Source: Neocallimastix lanati (nom. inval.) (taxonomy: Eukaryota > Neocallimastigomycota > Neocallimastigomycetes > Neocallimastigales > Neocallimastigaceae). Taken from it: a stretch of DNA of 64,000 bases. The notes under the pieces are model-generated. The model saw only the letters and a list, made by a program, of their open reading frames with translations, was not told where the DNA came from and did not search any database. Below, in pieces: positions 1-12,393 of this stretch. Made by a program: the position numbers and the translations under genes. How positions within the stretch are numbered: the stretch's first letter is position 1; each line of letters begins with the position of its first letter. Location: contig JACVTC010000172.1 of assembly GCA_016946835.1 (NCBI GenBank), positions 115,001 to 179,000 on the forward strand. Direction: 5' to 3'.

Positions 1-281
1 TCCATTACTTTCTTAATTTATTGGTTCTAATATTTTTATTTATTTTTAACTTTTTAATTATTAAAAATATTTTTATTTACAAAAAAAAATAAAAATTTTA
101 AAATATAGTGTACTAATAAAAATTATTATGAATTAACAAAAACCAATAAAATTAGAGTATTTGAACTATAAATTAAAATACCAAAAAAAACTAATAATCA
201 CATATTATTATTATCTAAATAAACAAAAATTAAAAATTTTATTCTTCTATTTATTGTATACAAAATTAATATAAAGTAAAA
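1..281. other. AT-rich flank, no gene seen
   Basis: Nearly pure A/T sequence with no coding segment that I can connect to a neighbour. It is probably the upstream region of the SNF2-like gene that starts at 282. Confidence 0.5.
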
Positions 282-3200
282 ATGATTGTGGAAATTAATA
301 AAGAAATTTCAACTCACCTTGAAAATAAAGTAAAATATAAATTATTTAATTTTATAAATTTGATAATACTTTGATATTTATTATTTACGCTAATTATTTT
401 ATTTTAGAATAATTTTAATAATATAATTAATAATAATTCAATAAGTATTTCAAACAATGAAGAAATTACTCTAAAAAAAATCATATTAAAAGCTAAATAT
501 TTAGATAGCATATATGAATTTGAAAAAGAATTAAATATATATAAAAAACTTTCTGAAATATTACCTTCAACCTTAAAAACAAGAGTACAAAAAAAAATCA
601 ATGAATTAGAAGTATATATTTTTATTTATACATTTACTAAATATAATTTTAAATATTATTATATGTATTAAATATTAATCAATTTTTTTTTTATTTAAAG
701 ATAAAATTAAAATCTACAATAAATAATGAAGGATTTTATTTTAATTCTCATGATTCTAATTATATTTTGCCAGGAGGGTTTCAGCTTTCAAAAATAATAT
801 ATCAAAATTTATCATCATATGTATTATTAATAAATATAATATTTTAAATTACCATAAATTTAAAATAGTTACTAATAATTATTTTCTTATTATACTATAA
901 GCAAAAAGATGGAATTAAATGGTATTATATAATATTTAAATATTATATAAATTTAAATCTTTATTCATATTAAAACCATTTATTTAATATAATAGGATAT
1001 ATAGCATTTTTCATGAAAATAAATCTGGATGTAATAAATTTAATTATAAATAAAATGTTCTTATTTTTATTAAAGTATTTCAATTTTAATATATTTACAT
1101 ATAATATGTTTGTTAATTTTAAATTAAAAGGTATTTTAGCGGATGATAAAGAATTAGATAAAGAAATTCAGGTAAATTTAAAATGTTAATTTATTATAAA
1201 AGTTTTTTATTTTAATCAATTATTAAAATTTAATTCAGGAAAAACCTGATTTAATTAATTAATTAATTAATTAATTAATTTCATATTTGATGAATTAATA
1301 ATGTTTTAATAACTATAATCATTTATAATTTTTAGATAATTAATTTAATATATGGTTTATATAATTCAATGAAAGCTGAAAAATTTTTATTAATAGTGTA
1401 AATTTTATATAATATTATATGACATTTTTTGATATTAAATTAGTATATATATATTATTTTTTATAATAACATTATTATTATTATATTATTATTTCTATTT
1501 TAAAGACCCTTAGAAAAATTAAAATCTTGGGAAAATAAAATAAAAAACAAGTATATATATATATATAAATAAATAGTTCATAAAATAAAATGTGTAAAAA
1601 ATAAAAAATTAATATTTATATATATTTTTAAATAAATAAATATAGCTTACAAAGTTATATACCAAGTAAATATTATTAATTTAAAGTTAACTAACATTAT
1701 TTTTAATAATAAATATATTTTAGTATTTAACTTTTTATTATATTTTAATATATATATATTTATTTTTATGAAGTATGTGTTTTTAATTCGAAAACAAAAA
1801 ATAGGCAAGAAATAATACAACATATAAATGAAACATCTGGTATACTTATTACAACATATGATATGATGACACATAATTATAATACTTTATTAATCAGTTG
1901 GGATTTTATAATATGTGATGATGGATGTAAAAAAATTAATAATTATAAAACAAAGAGATATCAAGCAATAAGCAAGATTCAAACAAAATTTAAAATATTA
2001 CTTTCAGGTTAATATAATGATGTTTTATTTATTATAATTTATTTATTAATTTATTTATTTACATATTTATTTTTTTACTAAAATATAATTATACTTTAAA
2101 TTAATGTATAGATATACCATTACCAAATAAATTTTATGATATATATTCTATTTTTAATTATTTATTAAAAAGTAGTAATGAATGTTTTGGAACGTATGAT
2201 GAATTTAAAATAAAGTTTGTTACTAAAGAATTAAGTTTAAAATCTGAAAAATCTAATACAAAATTTTCAAAACATGGAAATATTCCGAATAAACTTCTTC
2301 AATCCTATATAAAATATTTTGTTTTGAGAAGAGAAAAAAAAGATTTTTATATAGAAGAATATCAAGATGAATCAGAATATTCAGAAATATGTGATGATGG
2401 TAAATATATATATTTAAATATATATATGTAGAATCTTATTTATATAATAAATATATAATTCATTAATGTTGATATTAAAATAATTCTAATTTTAAATTTA
2501 AAATAATATATTTTTAAAGATGAAGATGATTATAAAGATTTAGATAATTTTATAGTAGATGACAGTGTGTATATTGAAGATAATGATATAGATGAAAATG
2601 ATGAGAAATATAATAATATTAATTGGAAAGAGGAATATTATAAATTAAATTCAGATTTAAGCTCAGAAGAAGAAATTAATATTAATAAAGAATTAATAGA
2701 ACTGAAATTAGATAACGAAAAATTTTCTGATTCACATTTAAATGATTATGAATCATTTAAAATAAAATCTCCAAATTATCAAAGTACAAAAATATTTAAA
2801 GATTATTCTAAAGAGAACAATATAAAAATTAAAAATGATGAAATAACAAGAAATATAAATATATCCAAAAACCATCCTGAAGAGAACAGTATAAAAGTCA
2901 AGAATGATGAATTAACAAAAAATATAAATATAAATAGTGATGAAATGAGATACACACCTAACAAATTAGAAGTAATGAATAATTTTTTATTTTTTAATTT
3001 TTATTTATTTTTCTATCTATTTATCTATTTATTTACTTTTTTATTTATTTATATATAAATTTGTTTTTTGTTTATTTGTTTTTTACTTATTTATTGTACA
3101 AATTAATTTATATATAAAGAAAGCAAATGATAATAATTTGATAAAATGTCAATGTTGCAATAATAATATTATAATAGAAAATGATGCATGTATATCATGT

Positions 3201-4052
3201 AGTCGATGTAATAAATGGGAACATATAGAATGTTCTGGTATACCTTATGATAAAGATAATTTAGAAAATTTTCCCGACATTGTTGAATATTATTGTCATT
3301 ACTGCAGAAAAATTGGTATAATAAATTTTAATTATAAATATAATAAAAAATGTATATTTATAAATATATTTCATAGTTATATTTATATTTACAATTAATA
3401 AAAAATTTATAGTTAATAAAAATTATTATTACGCATTGAAAAATAATAATGAAAGTTTAATTTATGATGAAAGTTTAAATCATGAACTTATAAAAGAAAA
3501 AGATTATATAACAAAAAACCTTCTTATTGAAGATACTTATGATAGAGTTTTAAGTAATGAAGCTACAGTACAATATGATGATGATATACAAATGAAAAGT
3601 TATAACAACATTTTAAATGATGAAAATAATAATATTATGAATATTACAGGAAAATTTGGAATGGAAACATCAATAAATAATTTTTCAACTATTATTAAAA
3701 CAGATTTATTAGAAGATATTTCCTTCATTAAAAATAATGATAAAGATCAAAATTTATTAGATGAAAAAATAATAAATGAAAATCAAGAAAAATATACAAA
3801 TTATATAAAAGAATTTAAGTATGTATTATGTATGATTTGATTTAGATTAATCTAAATTTAAATTGCTATTGCAATAATATCATTTTAACATTTTTTTATT
3901 CAAAATATTAAAAATGTAGGTTTTACTTTAATAAAAATGATAAAGAAAATGCACTAAATTCACTTTTGAAAGCTAATAAACTTAATAGTAATGATCTCAA
4001 TCTTCATTGGTGGATATTAAAATTAATTATTGATTTAAAAATGATTGAATAA
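282..4052 (+). CDS. degenerate SNF2-family (ERCC6L/PICH-like) protein with PHD finger
   Basis: About 15 exons (roughly 282-329, 408-611, 701-820, 902-921, 996-1030, 1131-1171, 1336-1397, 1506-1550, 1646-1665, 1774-2007, 2112-2399, 2520-2971, 3120-3315, 3413-3818, 3920-4052) join in frame to about 767 residues. A TPR-like N-terminus is followed by the SNF2 N-lobe: GFQLSKIIYQNLSSYQ, the motif I position reads DDKELDKEIQ where the family has DxGLGKTIQ, then VPLEKLKSWE, GILITTYDM, motif II reads CDDGCKKI for DEGHKIK, and YFVLRREKKD. The helicase C-lobe is absent. An acidic stretch leads to a PHD zinc finger (CSRCNKWEHIEC and CHYC visible), then a TPR-like C-terminus. Similarity to ERCC6L/PICH is inferred from the motifs and the TPR-SNF2-TPR order. 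ATP hydrolysis is not expected. It is a pseudoenzyme or a slowly decaying paralogue; open frames across all exons favour an expressed gene. Confidence 0.72.
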
Positions 4053-4282
4053 AAAAAAAATAAAAAAATAAACTAAAAAATTCAAAACATTTATCTTCTT
4101 TAATTTTATTATTATTTTTATTATTATTATTATTAAATTTTAATAATTACAAAAATTAAAGAATTTATAATAAATTTAATTAATAAAACTAATTTAATTT
4201 AATGAAATCAACATTTAATATGTGAATCTATATATATAGATAGATAGAATAGATTTAGTTGTTCAAAAATATATGTCTATAT
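4053..4282. other. short convergent intergenic gap
   Basis: A/T-rich spacer of about 230 bp between two genes whose 3' ends face each other. It contains (TTA)n and a short TATATATAGATAGATAGA tract, and nothing coding. Confidence 0.5.
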
Positions 4283-7086
4283 CTATAATACATTTATTAT
4301 ATTTATAACTTTATCAATATCAACTTTTTGATTATTGTCTTCACAAGATCTTGAAAGTGTAATAATTTCCTATTATAATATTTAAAAATACAATAAATAT
4401 ATATATATATATTAACGTTATTTTTAAATACTTTAAAATTATATATTTATAAATAATTTTAATTATACGTACATGTAGTGTTAGGTATTTTGAGAATAAT
4501 GGAGAAAGAGCTTCAATAAAATCTTTTCTTTTAATTATAGTTGTTACTGGAAACTTCTGCTTTAAATTTTCTTTATCTTCAATGCTAAATTAACTAATAA
4601 CCTTTGGAAGAATTACTTTAATGTTAGACATAGATATTCATCCTTTATGAATTCCATATAATTGAATACAAATTCATCTGCATAAGTTAAAGTAAATATT
4701 TGACTATTTATATTTAGCACTAACATATAAATCTTTACTTGTGTAGTATTCTGTTGGTTCTGCTGGGTTTTGACTATTAAATATATCTTCTTCTTGTTTT
4801 TCCACAACTTTTTCTTTTGGTTTTTTTTACATAATTTTTTTTTAAATATTTTCCACCAACAATACTTGCTGTTTTCTTGAAAACTTCTGCAAAATAACCA
4901 CTTGTAATATTAGAATTTCTATGTAAATATATATATATAAGGAATTATTTATTATTTTATTTTATTCAAGAGTCAATATTTTTATTATAAATTTTTAAAT
5001 AATGTTAAAAATAAATAGATAAATGCCTTTGTATTGGTTCATAAATAGATATTTTATCATCATTAACATGATAATTTAAAATAAATCTTCTATCTTGATT
5101 TGTTTATATTTAGATTCCTATTTATAATTTAATTCTATTAATACTGGAAATAAAATTAAAATATAATATTATATATTTAAAATAATAATGATTTTACCAT
5201 TTTAGCAACAAATCTTAATACAATAACATTTTTATAATGTTTTTTTTTTTTTTTTTTTTTTGGTCGTTGTAATACTATATATTTTACTGAACCTAAAGAA
5301 TCTTCATCAGATCCAAATCCATTATATTGAGGTGAAGTCTTAAATAAAAATATAGATAATAATTATTTATAAAAGGAAATATTTAAAAGCTCATTATTTA
5401 ATTTTATATTTATATATTACTTGTTTTGGAATCTGTGCTGCTTTTTCTTTTGGAACAATATATGGTTTGAGCTCGTCAGCACTCATTCCAAGATGTTTCA
5501 TAAAATAAGATCTTGTATCTTCATCACAATCATAACTATATTACAATATATAGTGATTAAAATATATATATATATATATGTATATAAAAATTTTATTTTT
5601 GTAATAAAAGTTTATAATAGATTTTACATTAAACACTTTCTTCTTAAAAAATTTATTACTGAACCAATTTTAAAATCAGACCAACGATACTTTTCACTAG
5701 ATTCAATATCTATTATTTTAATAATTATTAATATTTAATATATATATGTAATTTATTATTATATAAAGCATAATTTATATAACTTAATTAGTCTTTTATT
5801 ATCTAATCTCACCATTCATATCAATAAATACTTTTGGTAATTGCTGTTTTTTTAGAAGAAGTGAGGGTCGATTTCTTCCATTATTTTGTCTATGTATTTC
5901 TCATATTTCAGCACAATCATCAAAAATATAACAGTGGATTATAAACTCATGCGTATCACCAAACAATTTACTTCTATTATCCCAAACACAATAAAATCTT
6001 AATACTTTACGATCATATTCTAGGAAATTTGTTAAAGGATAATTCTTTTGTTCATTACTTTTAATTCTTAATGGTCTTTTTCTTTCTAATTGATATGGAT
6101 CTTCTGGCATCATTTCTGTTGGATTAAGATCGATTTTTTCAATTTCTTTATAATATCTCTAAAATATTATATTTAAGATAAAAATTAAAATATAAATGAT
6201 AACTATTTTCAGCTAATATTAATAATATATTAATACGTAATAAGAAATATATTATATACTCTTGTAAATTCATCACAATCAACAATTCTAATTGTTTTTG
6301 CATAAAGTTGAATATTTATTCCAATATTAAAATCTTTCGGTATGTAAAACTTACTACATATTTTGGAATTTTTTGTCTATTTATAAGAATTCCTTGTGGA
6401 ATTCCACTATTTTCTACTTGTGGTTCATTAACTCTCATTGTATTATCTTCTAAATAATAATAGATAACAACTTTACGCAAATGATATTGTTCATAGGATT
6501 GATAAGTCGATTCCTTATAATAACCAAAAAATCGAAGTATCTATTCATATAATTTATAAAATAATTACATATATTTAAATATTTTTAAATAAAATATAAA
6601 AAAAATATTATTTTTTCATTTTATCATAAGCAATATATGATGAAACCTTGGATGAATGAGGTTCATTTTTTATTTGAGGAAGTTTACTAGAGCTGTTGAT
6701 TCCACCCTTTTTGTATGTGTGAAATTCTTTATTTTTATGAGTATAAATAACACATGAATTATCATTCATTTCCTTTAAAAGTTCTTCTGCTGCTAAATTG
6801 GCTTTAACTGGTAATGATTCTCCACCTAATCCTTGTTTTAGATTTCTTGTAATCATATAACCATCATTAAACCATGATTGTGATCTTAGAGAATCAGTTT
6901 TATAATAACATTTTGTAATATGTTTTTTTAATATAATTTATAAGTTAGATATAAAATAATTATGTATATTAATCTTTTTTTAAGTATAATGATAATAAAT
7001 ACAGTGGCATCTACAAGAACATTTCCAGGGAGAATAAGTAAATGTTGAATTTTATTTGTAATATCATCTTTTAATTTTTCAGCCAT
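4283..7086 (-). CDS. EFHC1/EFHC2-type DM10-domain axonemal protein (with frame breaks)
   Basis: Multi-exon minus-strand gene starting [12 protein letters not shown], then [10 protein letters not shown] near 7020. Three DM10 units are recognisable. The first (about 6540-6290) has [21 protein letters not shown] and [10 protein letters not shown]. The second (about 6110-5820) has [18 protein letters not shown]. The third (about 5270-4640) has [24 protein letters not shown] and [12 protein letters not shown]. The C-terminus has an EF-hand-like end, [13 protein letters not shown]. This is the Rib72/EFHC family, which lines the lumen of axonemal doublet microtubules. A seven-Lys run comes from a 22-T tract at 5240-5261. 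In the third DM10 one extra A near 4720 gives an immediate stop, and about 65 bases later one base appears missing (near 4630), so the conserved frame is regained. The gene is divergent from ZMYND10. Confidence 0.85.
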
Positions 7087-8877
7087 TATTTTATTATTTT
7101 TTTTATTTCAAGGATCAAGGGTCTCATATATTTATGCTTATTCTATGATTATTTAAATTTATATACGATTTTGATATACTATTATGAATAAAGATTATCA
7201 AGGAAAAATTTTTATTAAAAATACTACTACGAAAATAATAAATTTTCTTAAAAATAAAATTATATTATATAATTATTAAAACTATATTAATTACTTTTAT
7301 TAAATATCAAATTATCAGAAATAGGTATAAATTTCTATATATATATTTTAATATTGTTCTTTTTATAAGATAATAATTAATTTATATTAATATAAATTAA
7401 TCATCCTATTATGAGTTGAAACTATTGTGGCTAATATAATATTTTTATGTATTAAAAATAAAAAATGAAATAAAATATGTATATATATAAAATAACTCTA
7501 TTCAAAAATATTATCGGTAGAGCTAAAAGATTAAAAATTTAAAAATTATATATTTAAATGTTATTTATTGAATGGTACTCAAAAATTCATCAAATGTAAT
7601 TAACGTAATATTATTAAAAATAGTAAAAAAAAAAAGACTGATAAAATATAAGTATTTTAAACTAAGATTTAAGATAATAACAGAAAAATATCTTAAAAAA
7701 GAAACTGCAATAAAATATGTTGTAAAAAAGATATTGAAATGATATTATTAATAATTTAGTAGAAGAACTATATAAAACTATTAACAGAAAAACTAAAAAA
7801 AAATAAAAAAAAATAAAATAAAATAAAATAAAATAAAATAAAATAAAATAAAATAAAATAAAATAAAATAAAATAAAATAAAATAAAATAAAATAAATAG
7901 TTGAAATATGAATATAAAGCACAGATTGAATAAAATAAAATAAAATAAAATAAAATAAAATAAAATAAAATAAAATAAAATAAAAATTATATCTATTTGT
8001 ATTTGTGTATCTCTTTCAAAAAATTAAATAATTAAATATAAATTAATTATATAATTTCAAAAAGAAAAAAAAGATATACTTTTAATGGCGAATGATTTTT
8101 AAGTATAATTCAATGTATTAATAAACTTAATAAAATAAATTAAGACTGATCCTAATTTAAAAATTTAAAAATATTTTAAATTTTAAAAATCTTAAAAATT
8201 AATGTATTTAATAGTAATGATGTATTAAGCATTTAATTGTTAATATTTAAACTTTAATTTTTAAATTAATTATTTATTTATTCATTTATATTTTATCATA
8301 TAGTTTTTTTTATATTAAATATTTTTCTTTCTTTTGAAATTTTTATTTCAATTGATATAAATAATACTACTAAATTGGAAATTTCCTTTGCCTTATGCTA
8401 TTTTTGTTTAAAAAATAACAAATGTACATAAATTAAGTATTAATATGAAATAGTTCTACTTATGTTATATATATTTATTTAAATGAAAAATATTTAAAAT
8501 ATAAAACGAATAATTGCTAATACAATTAATACAATTAGTAAATTTTATTTAAGTTTTAATAATTTTAACATTATTATAAAAAAAACAATTATTTAAAATT
8601 TAAAATTTATCTAATAATATATAAGTACTATAAAAAAATAAGATATAACCTTTTAAATATTAAAAAAAATAATAATTAAATATTTATTATATATAAATAT
8701 TTATTTATTTTTTAATTAATAACCCAATCATTATAAAATATTAATTAAAAATTATTAATATTCTTTTATAACTCCGAATAAGTATATAAAAATGTAGCAG
8801 TAATTCCAAATAATCATATTTCTTTTTTAACATTTTTATTTCATTTAAATTTTAATTTGACTAAATACTTTTAAGAA
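7087..8877. other. divergent intergenic region, EFHC / ZMYND10
   Basis: A 1.8-kb AT-rich region between two flagellar genes transcribed away from each other, so it should hold both promoters. I see a (TAAAA)n block at about 7808-7983 and otherwise no coding sequence. Confidence 0.6.
7808..7984. repeat. (AAAAT)n microsatellite with embedded spacer
   Basis: Two runs of the pentamer AAAAT/TAAAA (about 7808-7897 and 7930-7984) flank a spacer reading TAGTTGAAATATGAATATA then AAGCACAGATTGAATAAAAT. The same spacer plus pentamer arrangement is repeated many times in a SEC8 intron near 18 kb. Confidence 0.85.
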
Positions 8878-10193
8878 ATGATATCTGATAATCAGTTAAG
8901 ATATAAATAAATTTTACAATAATGCAAATATTATAATTCTAATTTAAATATTTTAAAGATTTACAAATGCATTAACTGCAAATGAAGCAGAAGTTTATAT
9001 ACAAGAATTAAAAAAAATTCCAATTGAAGAATATGGATATGATAAATGGATGAAGCAACACGAATTCATTGAAAAATTAAATATTCAAGTAATAAAATAA
9101 AAATAAAGATATATAATTCAAAAAATAAATATATATAATTAAAATATTTATTAATTTTTTATACTTAAGGCTCATTTAAATGTTGCTCAACAGTCCGAAG
9201 AATTTATCTCAGAATTATTAGTTACATATGATAAGGTATTTGATAATAAACTATTAAAAATATTATATAATTAATTATTAATTAATATAATATAATTGAA
9301 ATAGATTGAAGCTTTAATTTACGATCTGTTAGTCAGTGAAACATGGAGAAGAAAAGTGTTTCCATTAATAAAAAGCAAAATCACTCAAGGAAACAGTTTG
9401 AGAGTATACTTAATGGTAATGACTTATATATTGATAAAATGTCTTACTATTTTTATTAAATAGTTATATTATTTTTTAATAGCTTTATCATGAAGTTACA
9501 ATTGTAAATTTATTAGAATTAGTTTTGTATAATAAAAATGCATGTACATCTGTTGATGAAAAAATGCTTGATTTGGTGGATTATTGTGCAAGAAAAGTTA
9601 CATTTTTGAATACATGGTAAATAAATAGAAATATTATTACAAAAATGAAAATATTAAAATTTAAGCATATATTATTGAAAATAATATAGGGAAGATGATG
9701 ATGATGAAGATGATGAGAGTATAAACGATATTAATAAGTTTATGGAAAGAAGTGAAGCTGAAGTAAATATATATATATGTATTACTAATAATTCAAATTT
9801 ATATTAGATCTTTTATTAAAAATTTTTAAAATATAAGCAAATGGAAAAAACAGTTAAAAAACAAAATTATGCAATATCGATAAATGCTTTATCAATATTA
9901 AGATATATGACGGATTACATTACTGATTTACCATTAAGTGTTATGACTAGATTATTAAATACGAAAGGTAATTATACTATATTTTTAAATAATAAAATTA
10001 AATATATTAAATGTTATTATTTTTTAATAAATTCAGATATGATTACCGCATTGTCTTATTTAATTGAATCTGTACCATGGGTAAGAAGAACTCCAAGTAA
10101 TAAGATTTTAAGATGGGAAGGCTCAAACTGGAAAGAAATTAGTAAAAATGATATTTCAAAGTTATGTCAAGTAGAAGCTCAAGTTAGTTTTTC

Positions 10194-10231
<38 letters not shown>

Positions 10232-11239
10232 ACTGAATTTAAATATTTGTTATATTAAAGAAATTTAATGATTTTTATCATGACAATAATTATTATAATG
10301 TTAATATTGAAATGAGAAGATTTGGATTGCATTATATAATCTGATGGTAGAACCAGAATGTAGAAGAAAATATGCATATACCAATCATACAAGAGAAGTT
10401 ATTTTAAGGGTAATATGATGAACTAAAAATTATTAAAGATATATAATATTTACTTTACTAAAATAGGTAAAATGATTTTTATATTATAGTTAAGGCCATA
10501 TCTTACATCTCAATTAATTGATGAATTACCAATTTTAACTGATTTAAAAAGAGTATTAGATGAATTAAGTATATTAAATATTCCGGATAATTCAGTTCAA
10601 GCTGGTTTATTAGTAGAACAAGTATTAAATATAAATAATTGTATTTTTTAACTTTTATAGTTATAATTTCATGAATAATTTATTAATAATAAAGTAATAA
10701 TTATAACATAATAAATATAAAGATTCCAGAAATGCTTGAAGAAATTAAAAATGGAAAAGACTGGAAAAAGATAGCAAAAAAATGCAAAAAAGAAATTTTA
10801 AATGATTCTCAAACAAATAGAATGGAACTAGCAAAAAAGTAATTAAAAAATTATTAATTATATGTAAGCTTATTTTTAGATAATTTACAATTAAAATTTT
10901 ATTTATTATATTTTAAAGATTAGCAGGTATGTATAATATTGATCAATTTGATCCACTCATTGAAACTCCAAAATGTGCAAAATGTGGCAAACCTGCAGAT
11001 AAAAGATGCTCAAAATGCAAAAACGAATGGTGAATATTTTTTAAATAGCTTAAAATAATAATTTAAAATTCATATTAAAGTTTTAATTTATATATATTAA
11101 ATGTTATTTAAGGTATTGCTCAAGAGAATGTCAAGTTCGTTCATGGCCAGCTCATAAAAAAATTTGTAGTTTAGTAACATCAATCAATGATGATAAATTA
11201 AAACAAGAAAACAAATCTAAAATTACTGTACTAAATTAA
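8878..11239 (+). CDS. ZMYND10: ZMYND10, MYND zinc-finger dynein-arm assembly factor
   Basis: Cytoplasmic preassembly factor for axonemal dynein arms. Exon 1 gives MISDN and splices in frame (CA|A) to FTNALTANEAEVYIQ at 8960. Family blocks follow in order: MKQHEFIEKLNIQAHLNVA, EELLVTYDK-like segment, LLVSETWRRKVFP, MLDLVDYCARKV, LSILRYMTDYITDLPLSV, LIESVPWVRRTP and RWEGSNWKEI. The C-terminal MYND finger is complete (CAKC, CSKC, YCSREC, HKKIC; about 10975-11165). The stop follows KITVLN. The exon at 10261-10400 reads in frame to a TGA at 10342, but the conserved continuation (IALYNLMVEPECRR) lies one frame over. A single A appears missing near 10320. Identity is clear from the block order; whether the copy is functional depends on that base. 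Confidence 0.92.
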
Positions 11240-11802
11240 TTTTATATTAAATTAATATTATAAAAAAAAAATAAAAAATCTCTTTTAAAAAAAGAAAAAG
11301 AAATATATATATAAATAATAGTTAATAATTTTTAAAATAATCTTAATTAAATATTAAAGTCTTATGGTAATATAAAAAAAAATTATATATAAATTCTGAT
11401 TTATTTCTAAGTTATTAAGAATGAGAAGAAAAAAAAGCTTATTTGATATTAAAATAAATAAAATGGGAATTAACAATTAAATAAAAATAAAATAAAACAA
11501 AATGAAATATTAAAGAAAAATTTGCTCTAATAACTTTATAATTTTGAAATTTTTGCAAATTTAGAAATTAAGCAAGAGTTTTATAAATTATAAAAAAAAA
11601 GATAAATGCTATTACTTATTCAATTTATAATTAATTAACATTTGAATTTATATTAATATTATATAGTATATACGTATATATTTTATAATATTTTATTAAA
11701 ATATAAATTGATTAAATAATATACATAATTTAATAATACAAAAAAATAAAATAATAATAAAAATTTTTTCTTATAATATGTTATAACGTATATTAAACCA
11801 AT

Positions 11803-11834
<32 letters not shown>

Positions 11835-12393
11835 TTTTTTTTTTGTATAAATTATATATATTTATATTCATTAATATAAAAAAAAGAAAAATTATAATTA
11901 ATATGATTATATAATTTTTAATTTTTTTTTATTAAAAATATAAATAATTATAATTATACTACTACTTATAATTATAATAAGATAAACTTTACACAAAAAT
12001 TTTTAAATTTTAATTTAAAAAATTAATAATAAAAAAATGTATAAATATAAAATTTCAATGTAAATATTTATAAAAAATAAAGAAGATAAAATAAGAAAAA
12101 TAATCAGAAAATTTAAATAAAAATAATATATAAATAAAATAAAATTATTTATTTATTAATAATTAATAATTAAAATAAATTAATAAAATAAAATAAAATA
12201 AAATAATTAACAATAATAATTTAAAAAAGTAATGTTTATTGAAATTAATTTAAAAATAATTGATAAAATAATTAAAACAGAATTTTAAATATAATATTTT
12301 AAATATAAATATATATATTAACAATTTTATAAATTTAATTTTATGAAGAAAAAATAGAAAAAATAAAATAATTAATAACTTTGTAACATAATA
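11240..12393. other. intergenic, no gene seen
   Basis: A/T-rich DNA between ZMYND10 and SEC8 with a (TTTA)n block near 11805-11840 and short AATAAAAT-type runs. No exon-like segment was found on either strand. Confidence 0.5.

Noticed and set aside
1-4052. Reading the SNF2-like locus as an active chromatin remodeller
   Set aside because: Motifs I and II and the C-terminal helicase lobe are missing, so an active ATPase is not supported.
7662-7922. 86-codon minus-strand frame with FYFIL repeats
   Set aside because: Translation of the AAAAT microsatellite; no coding signal.
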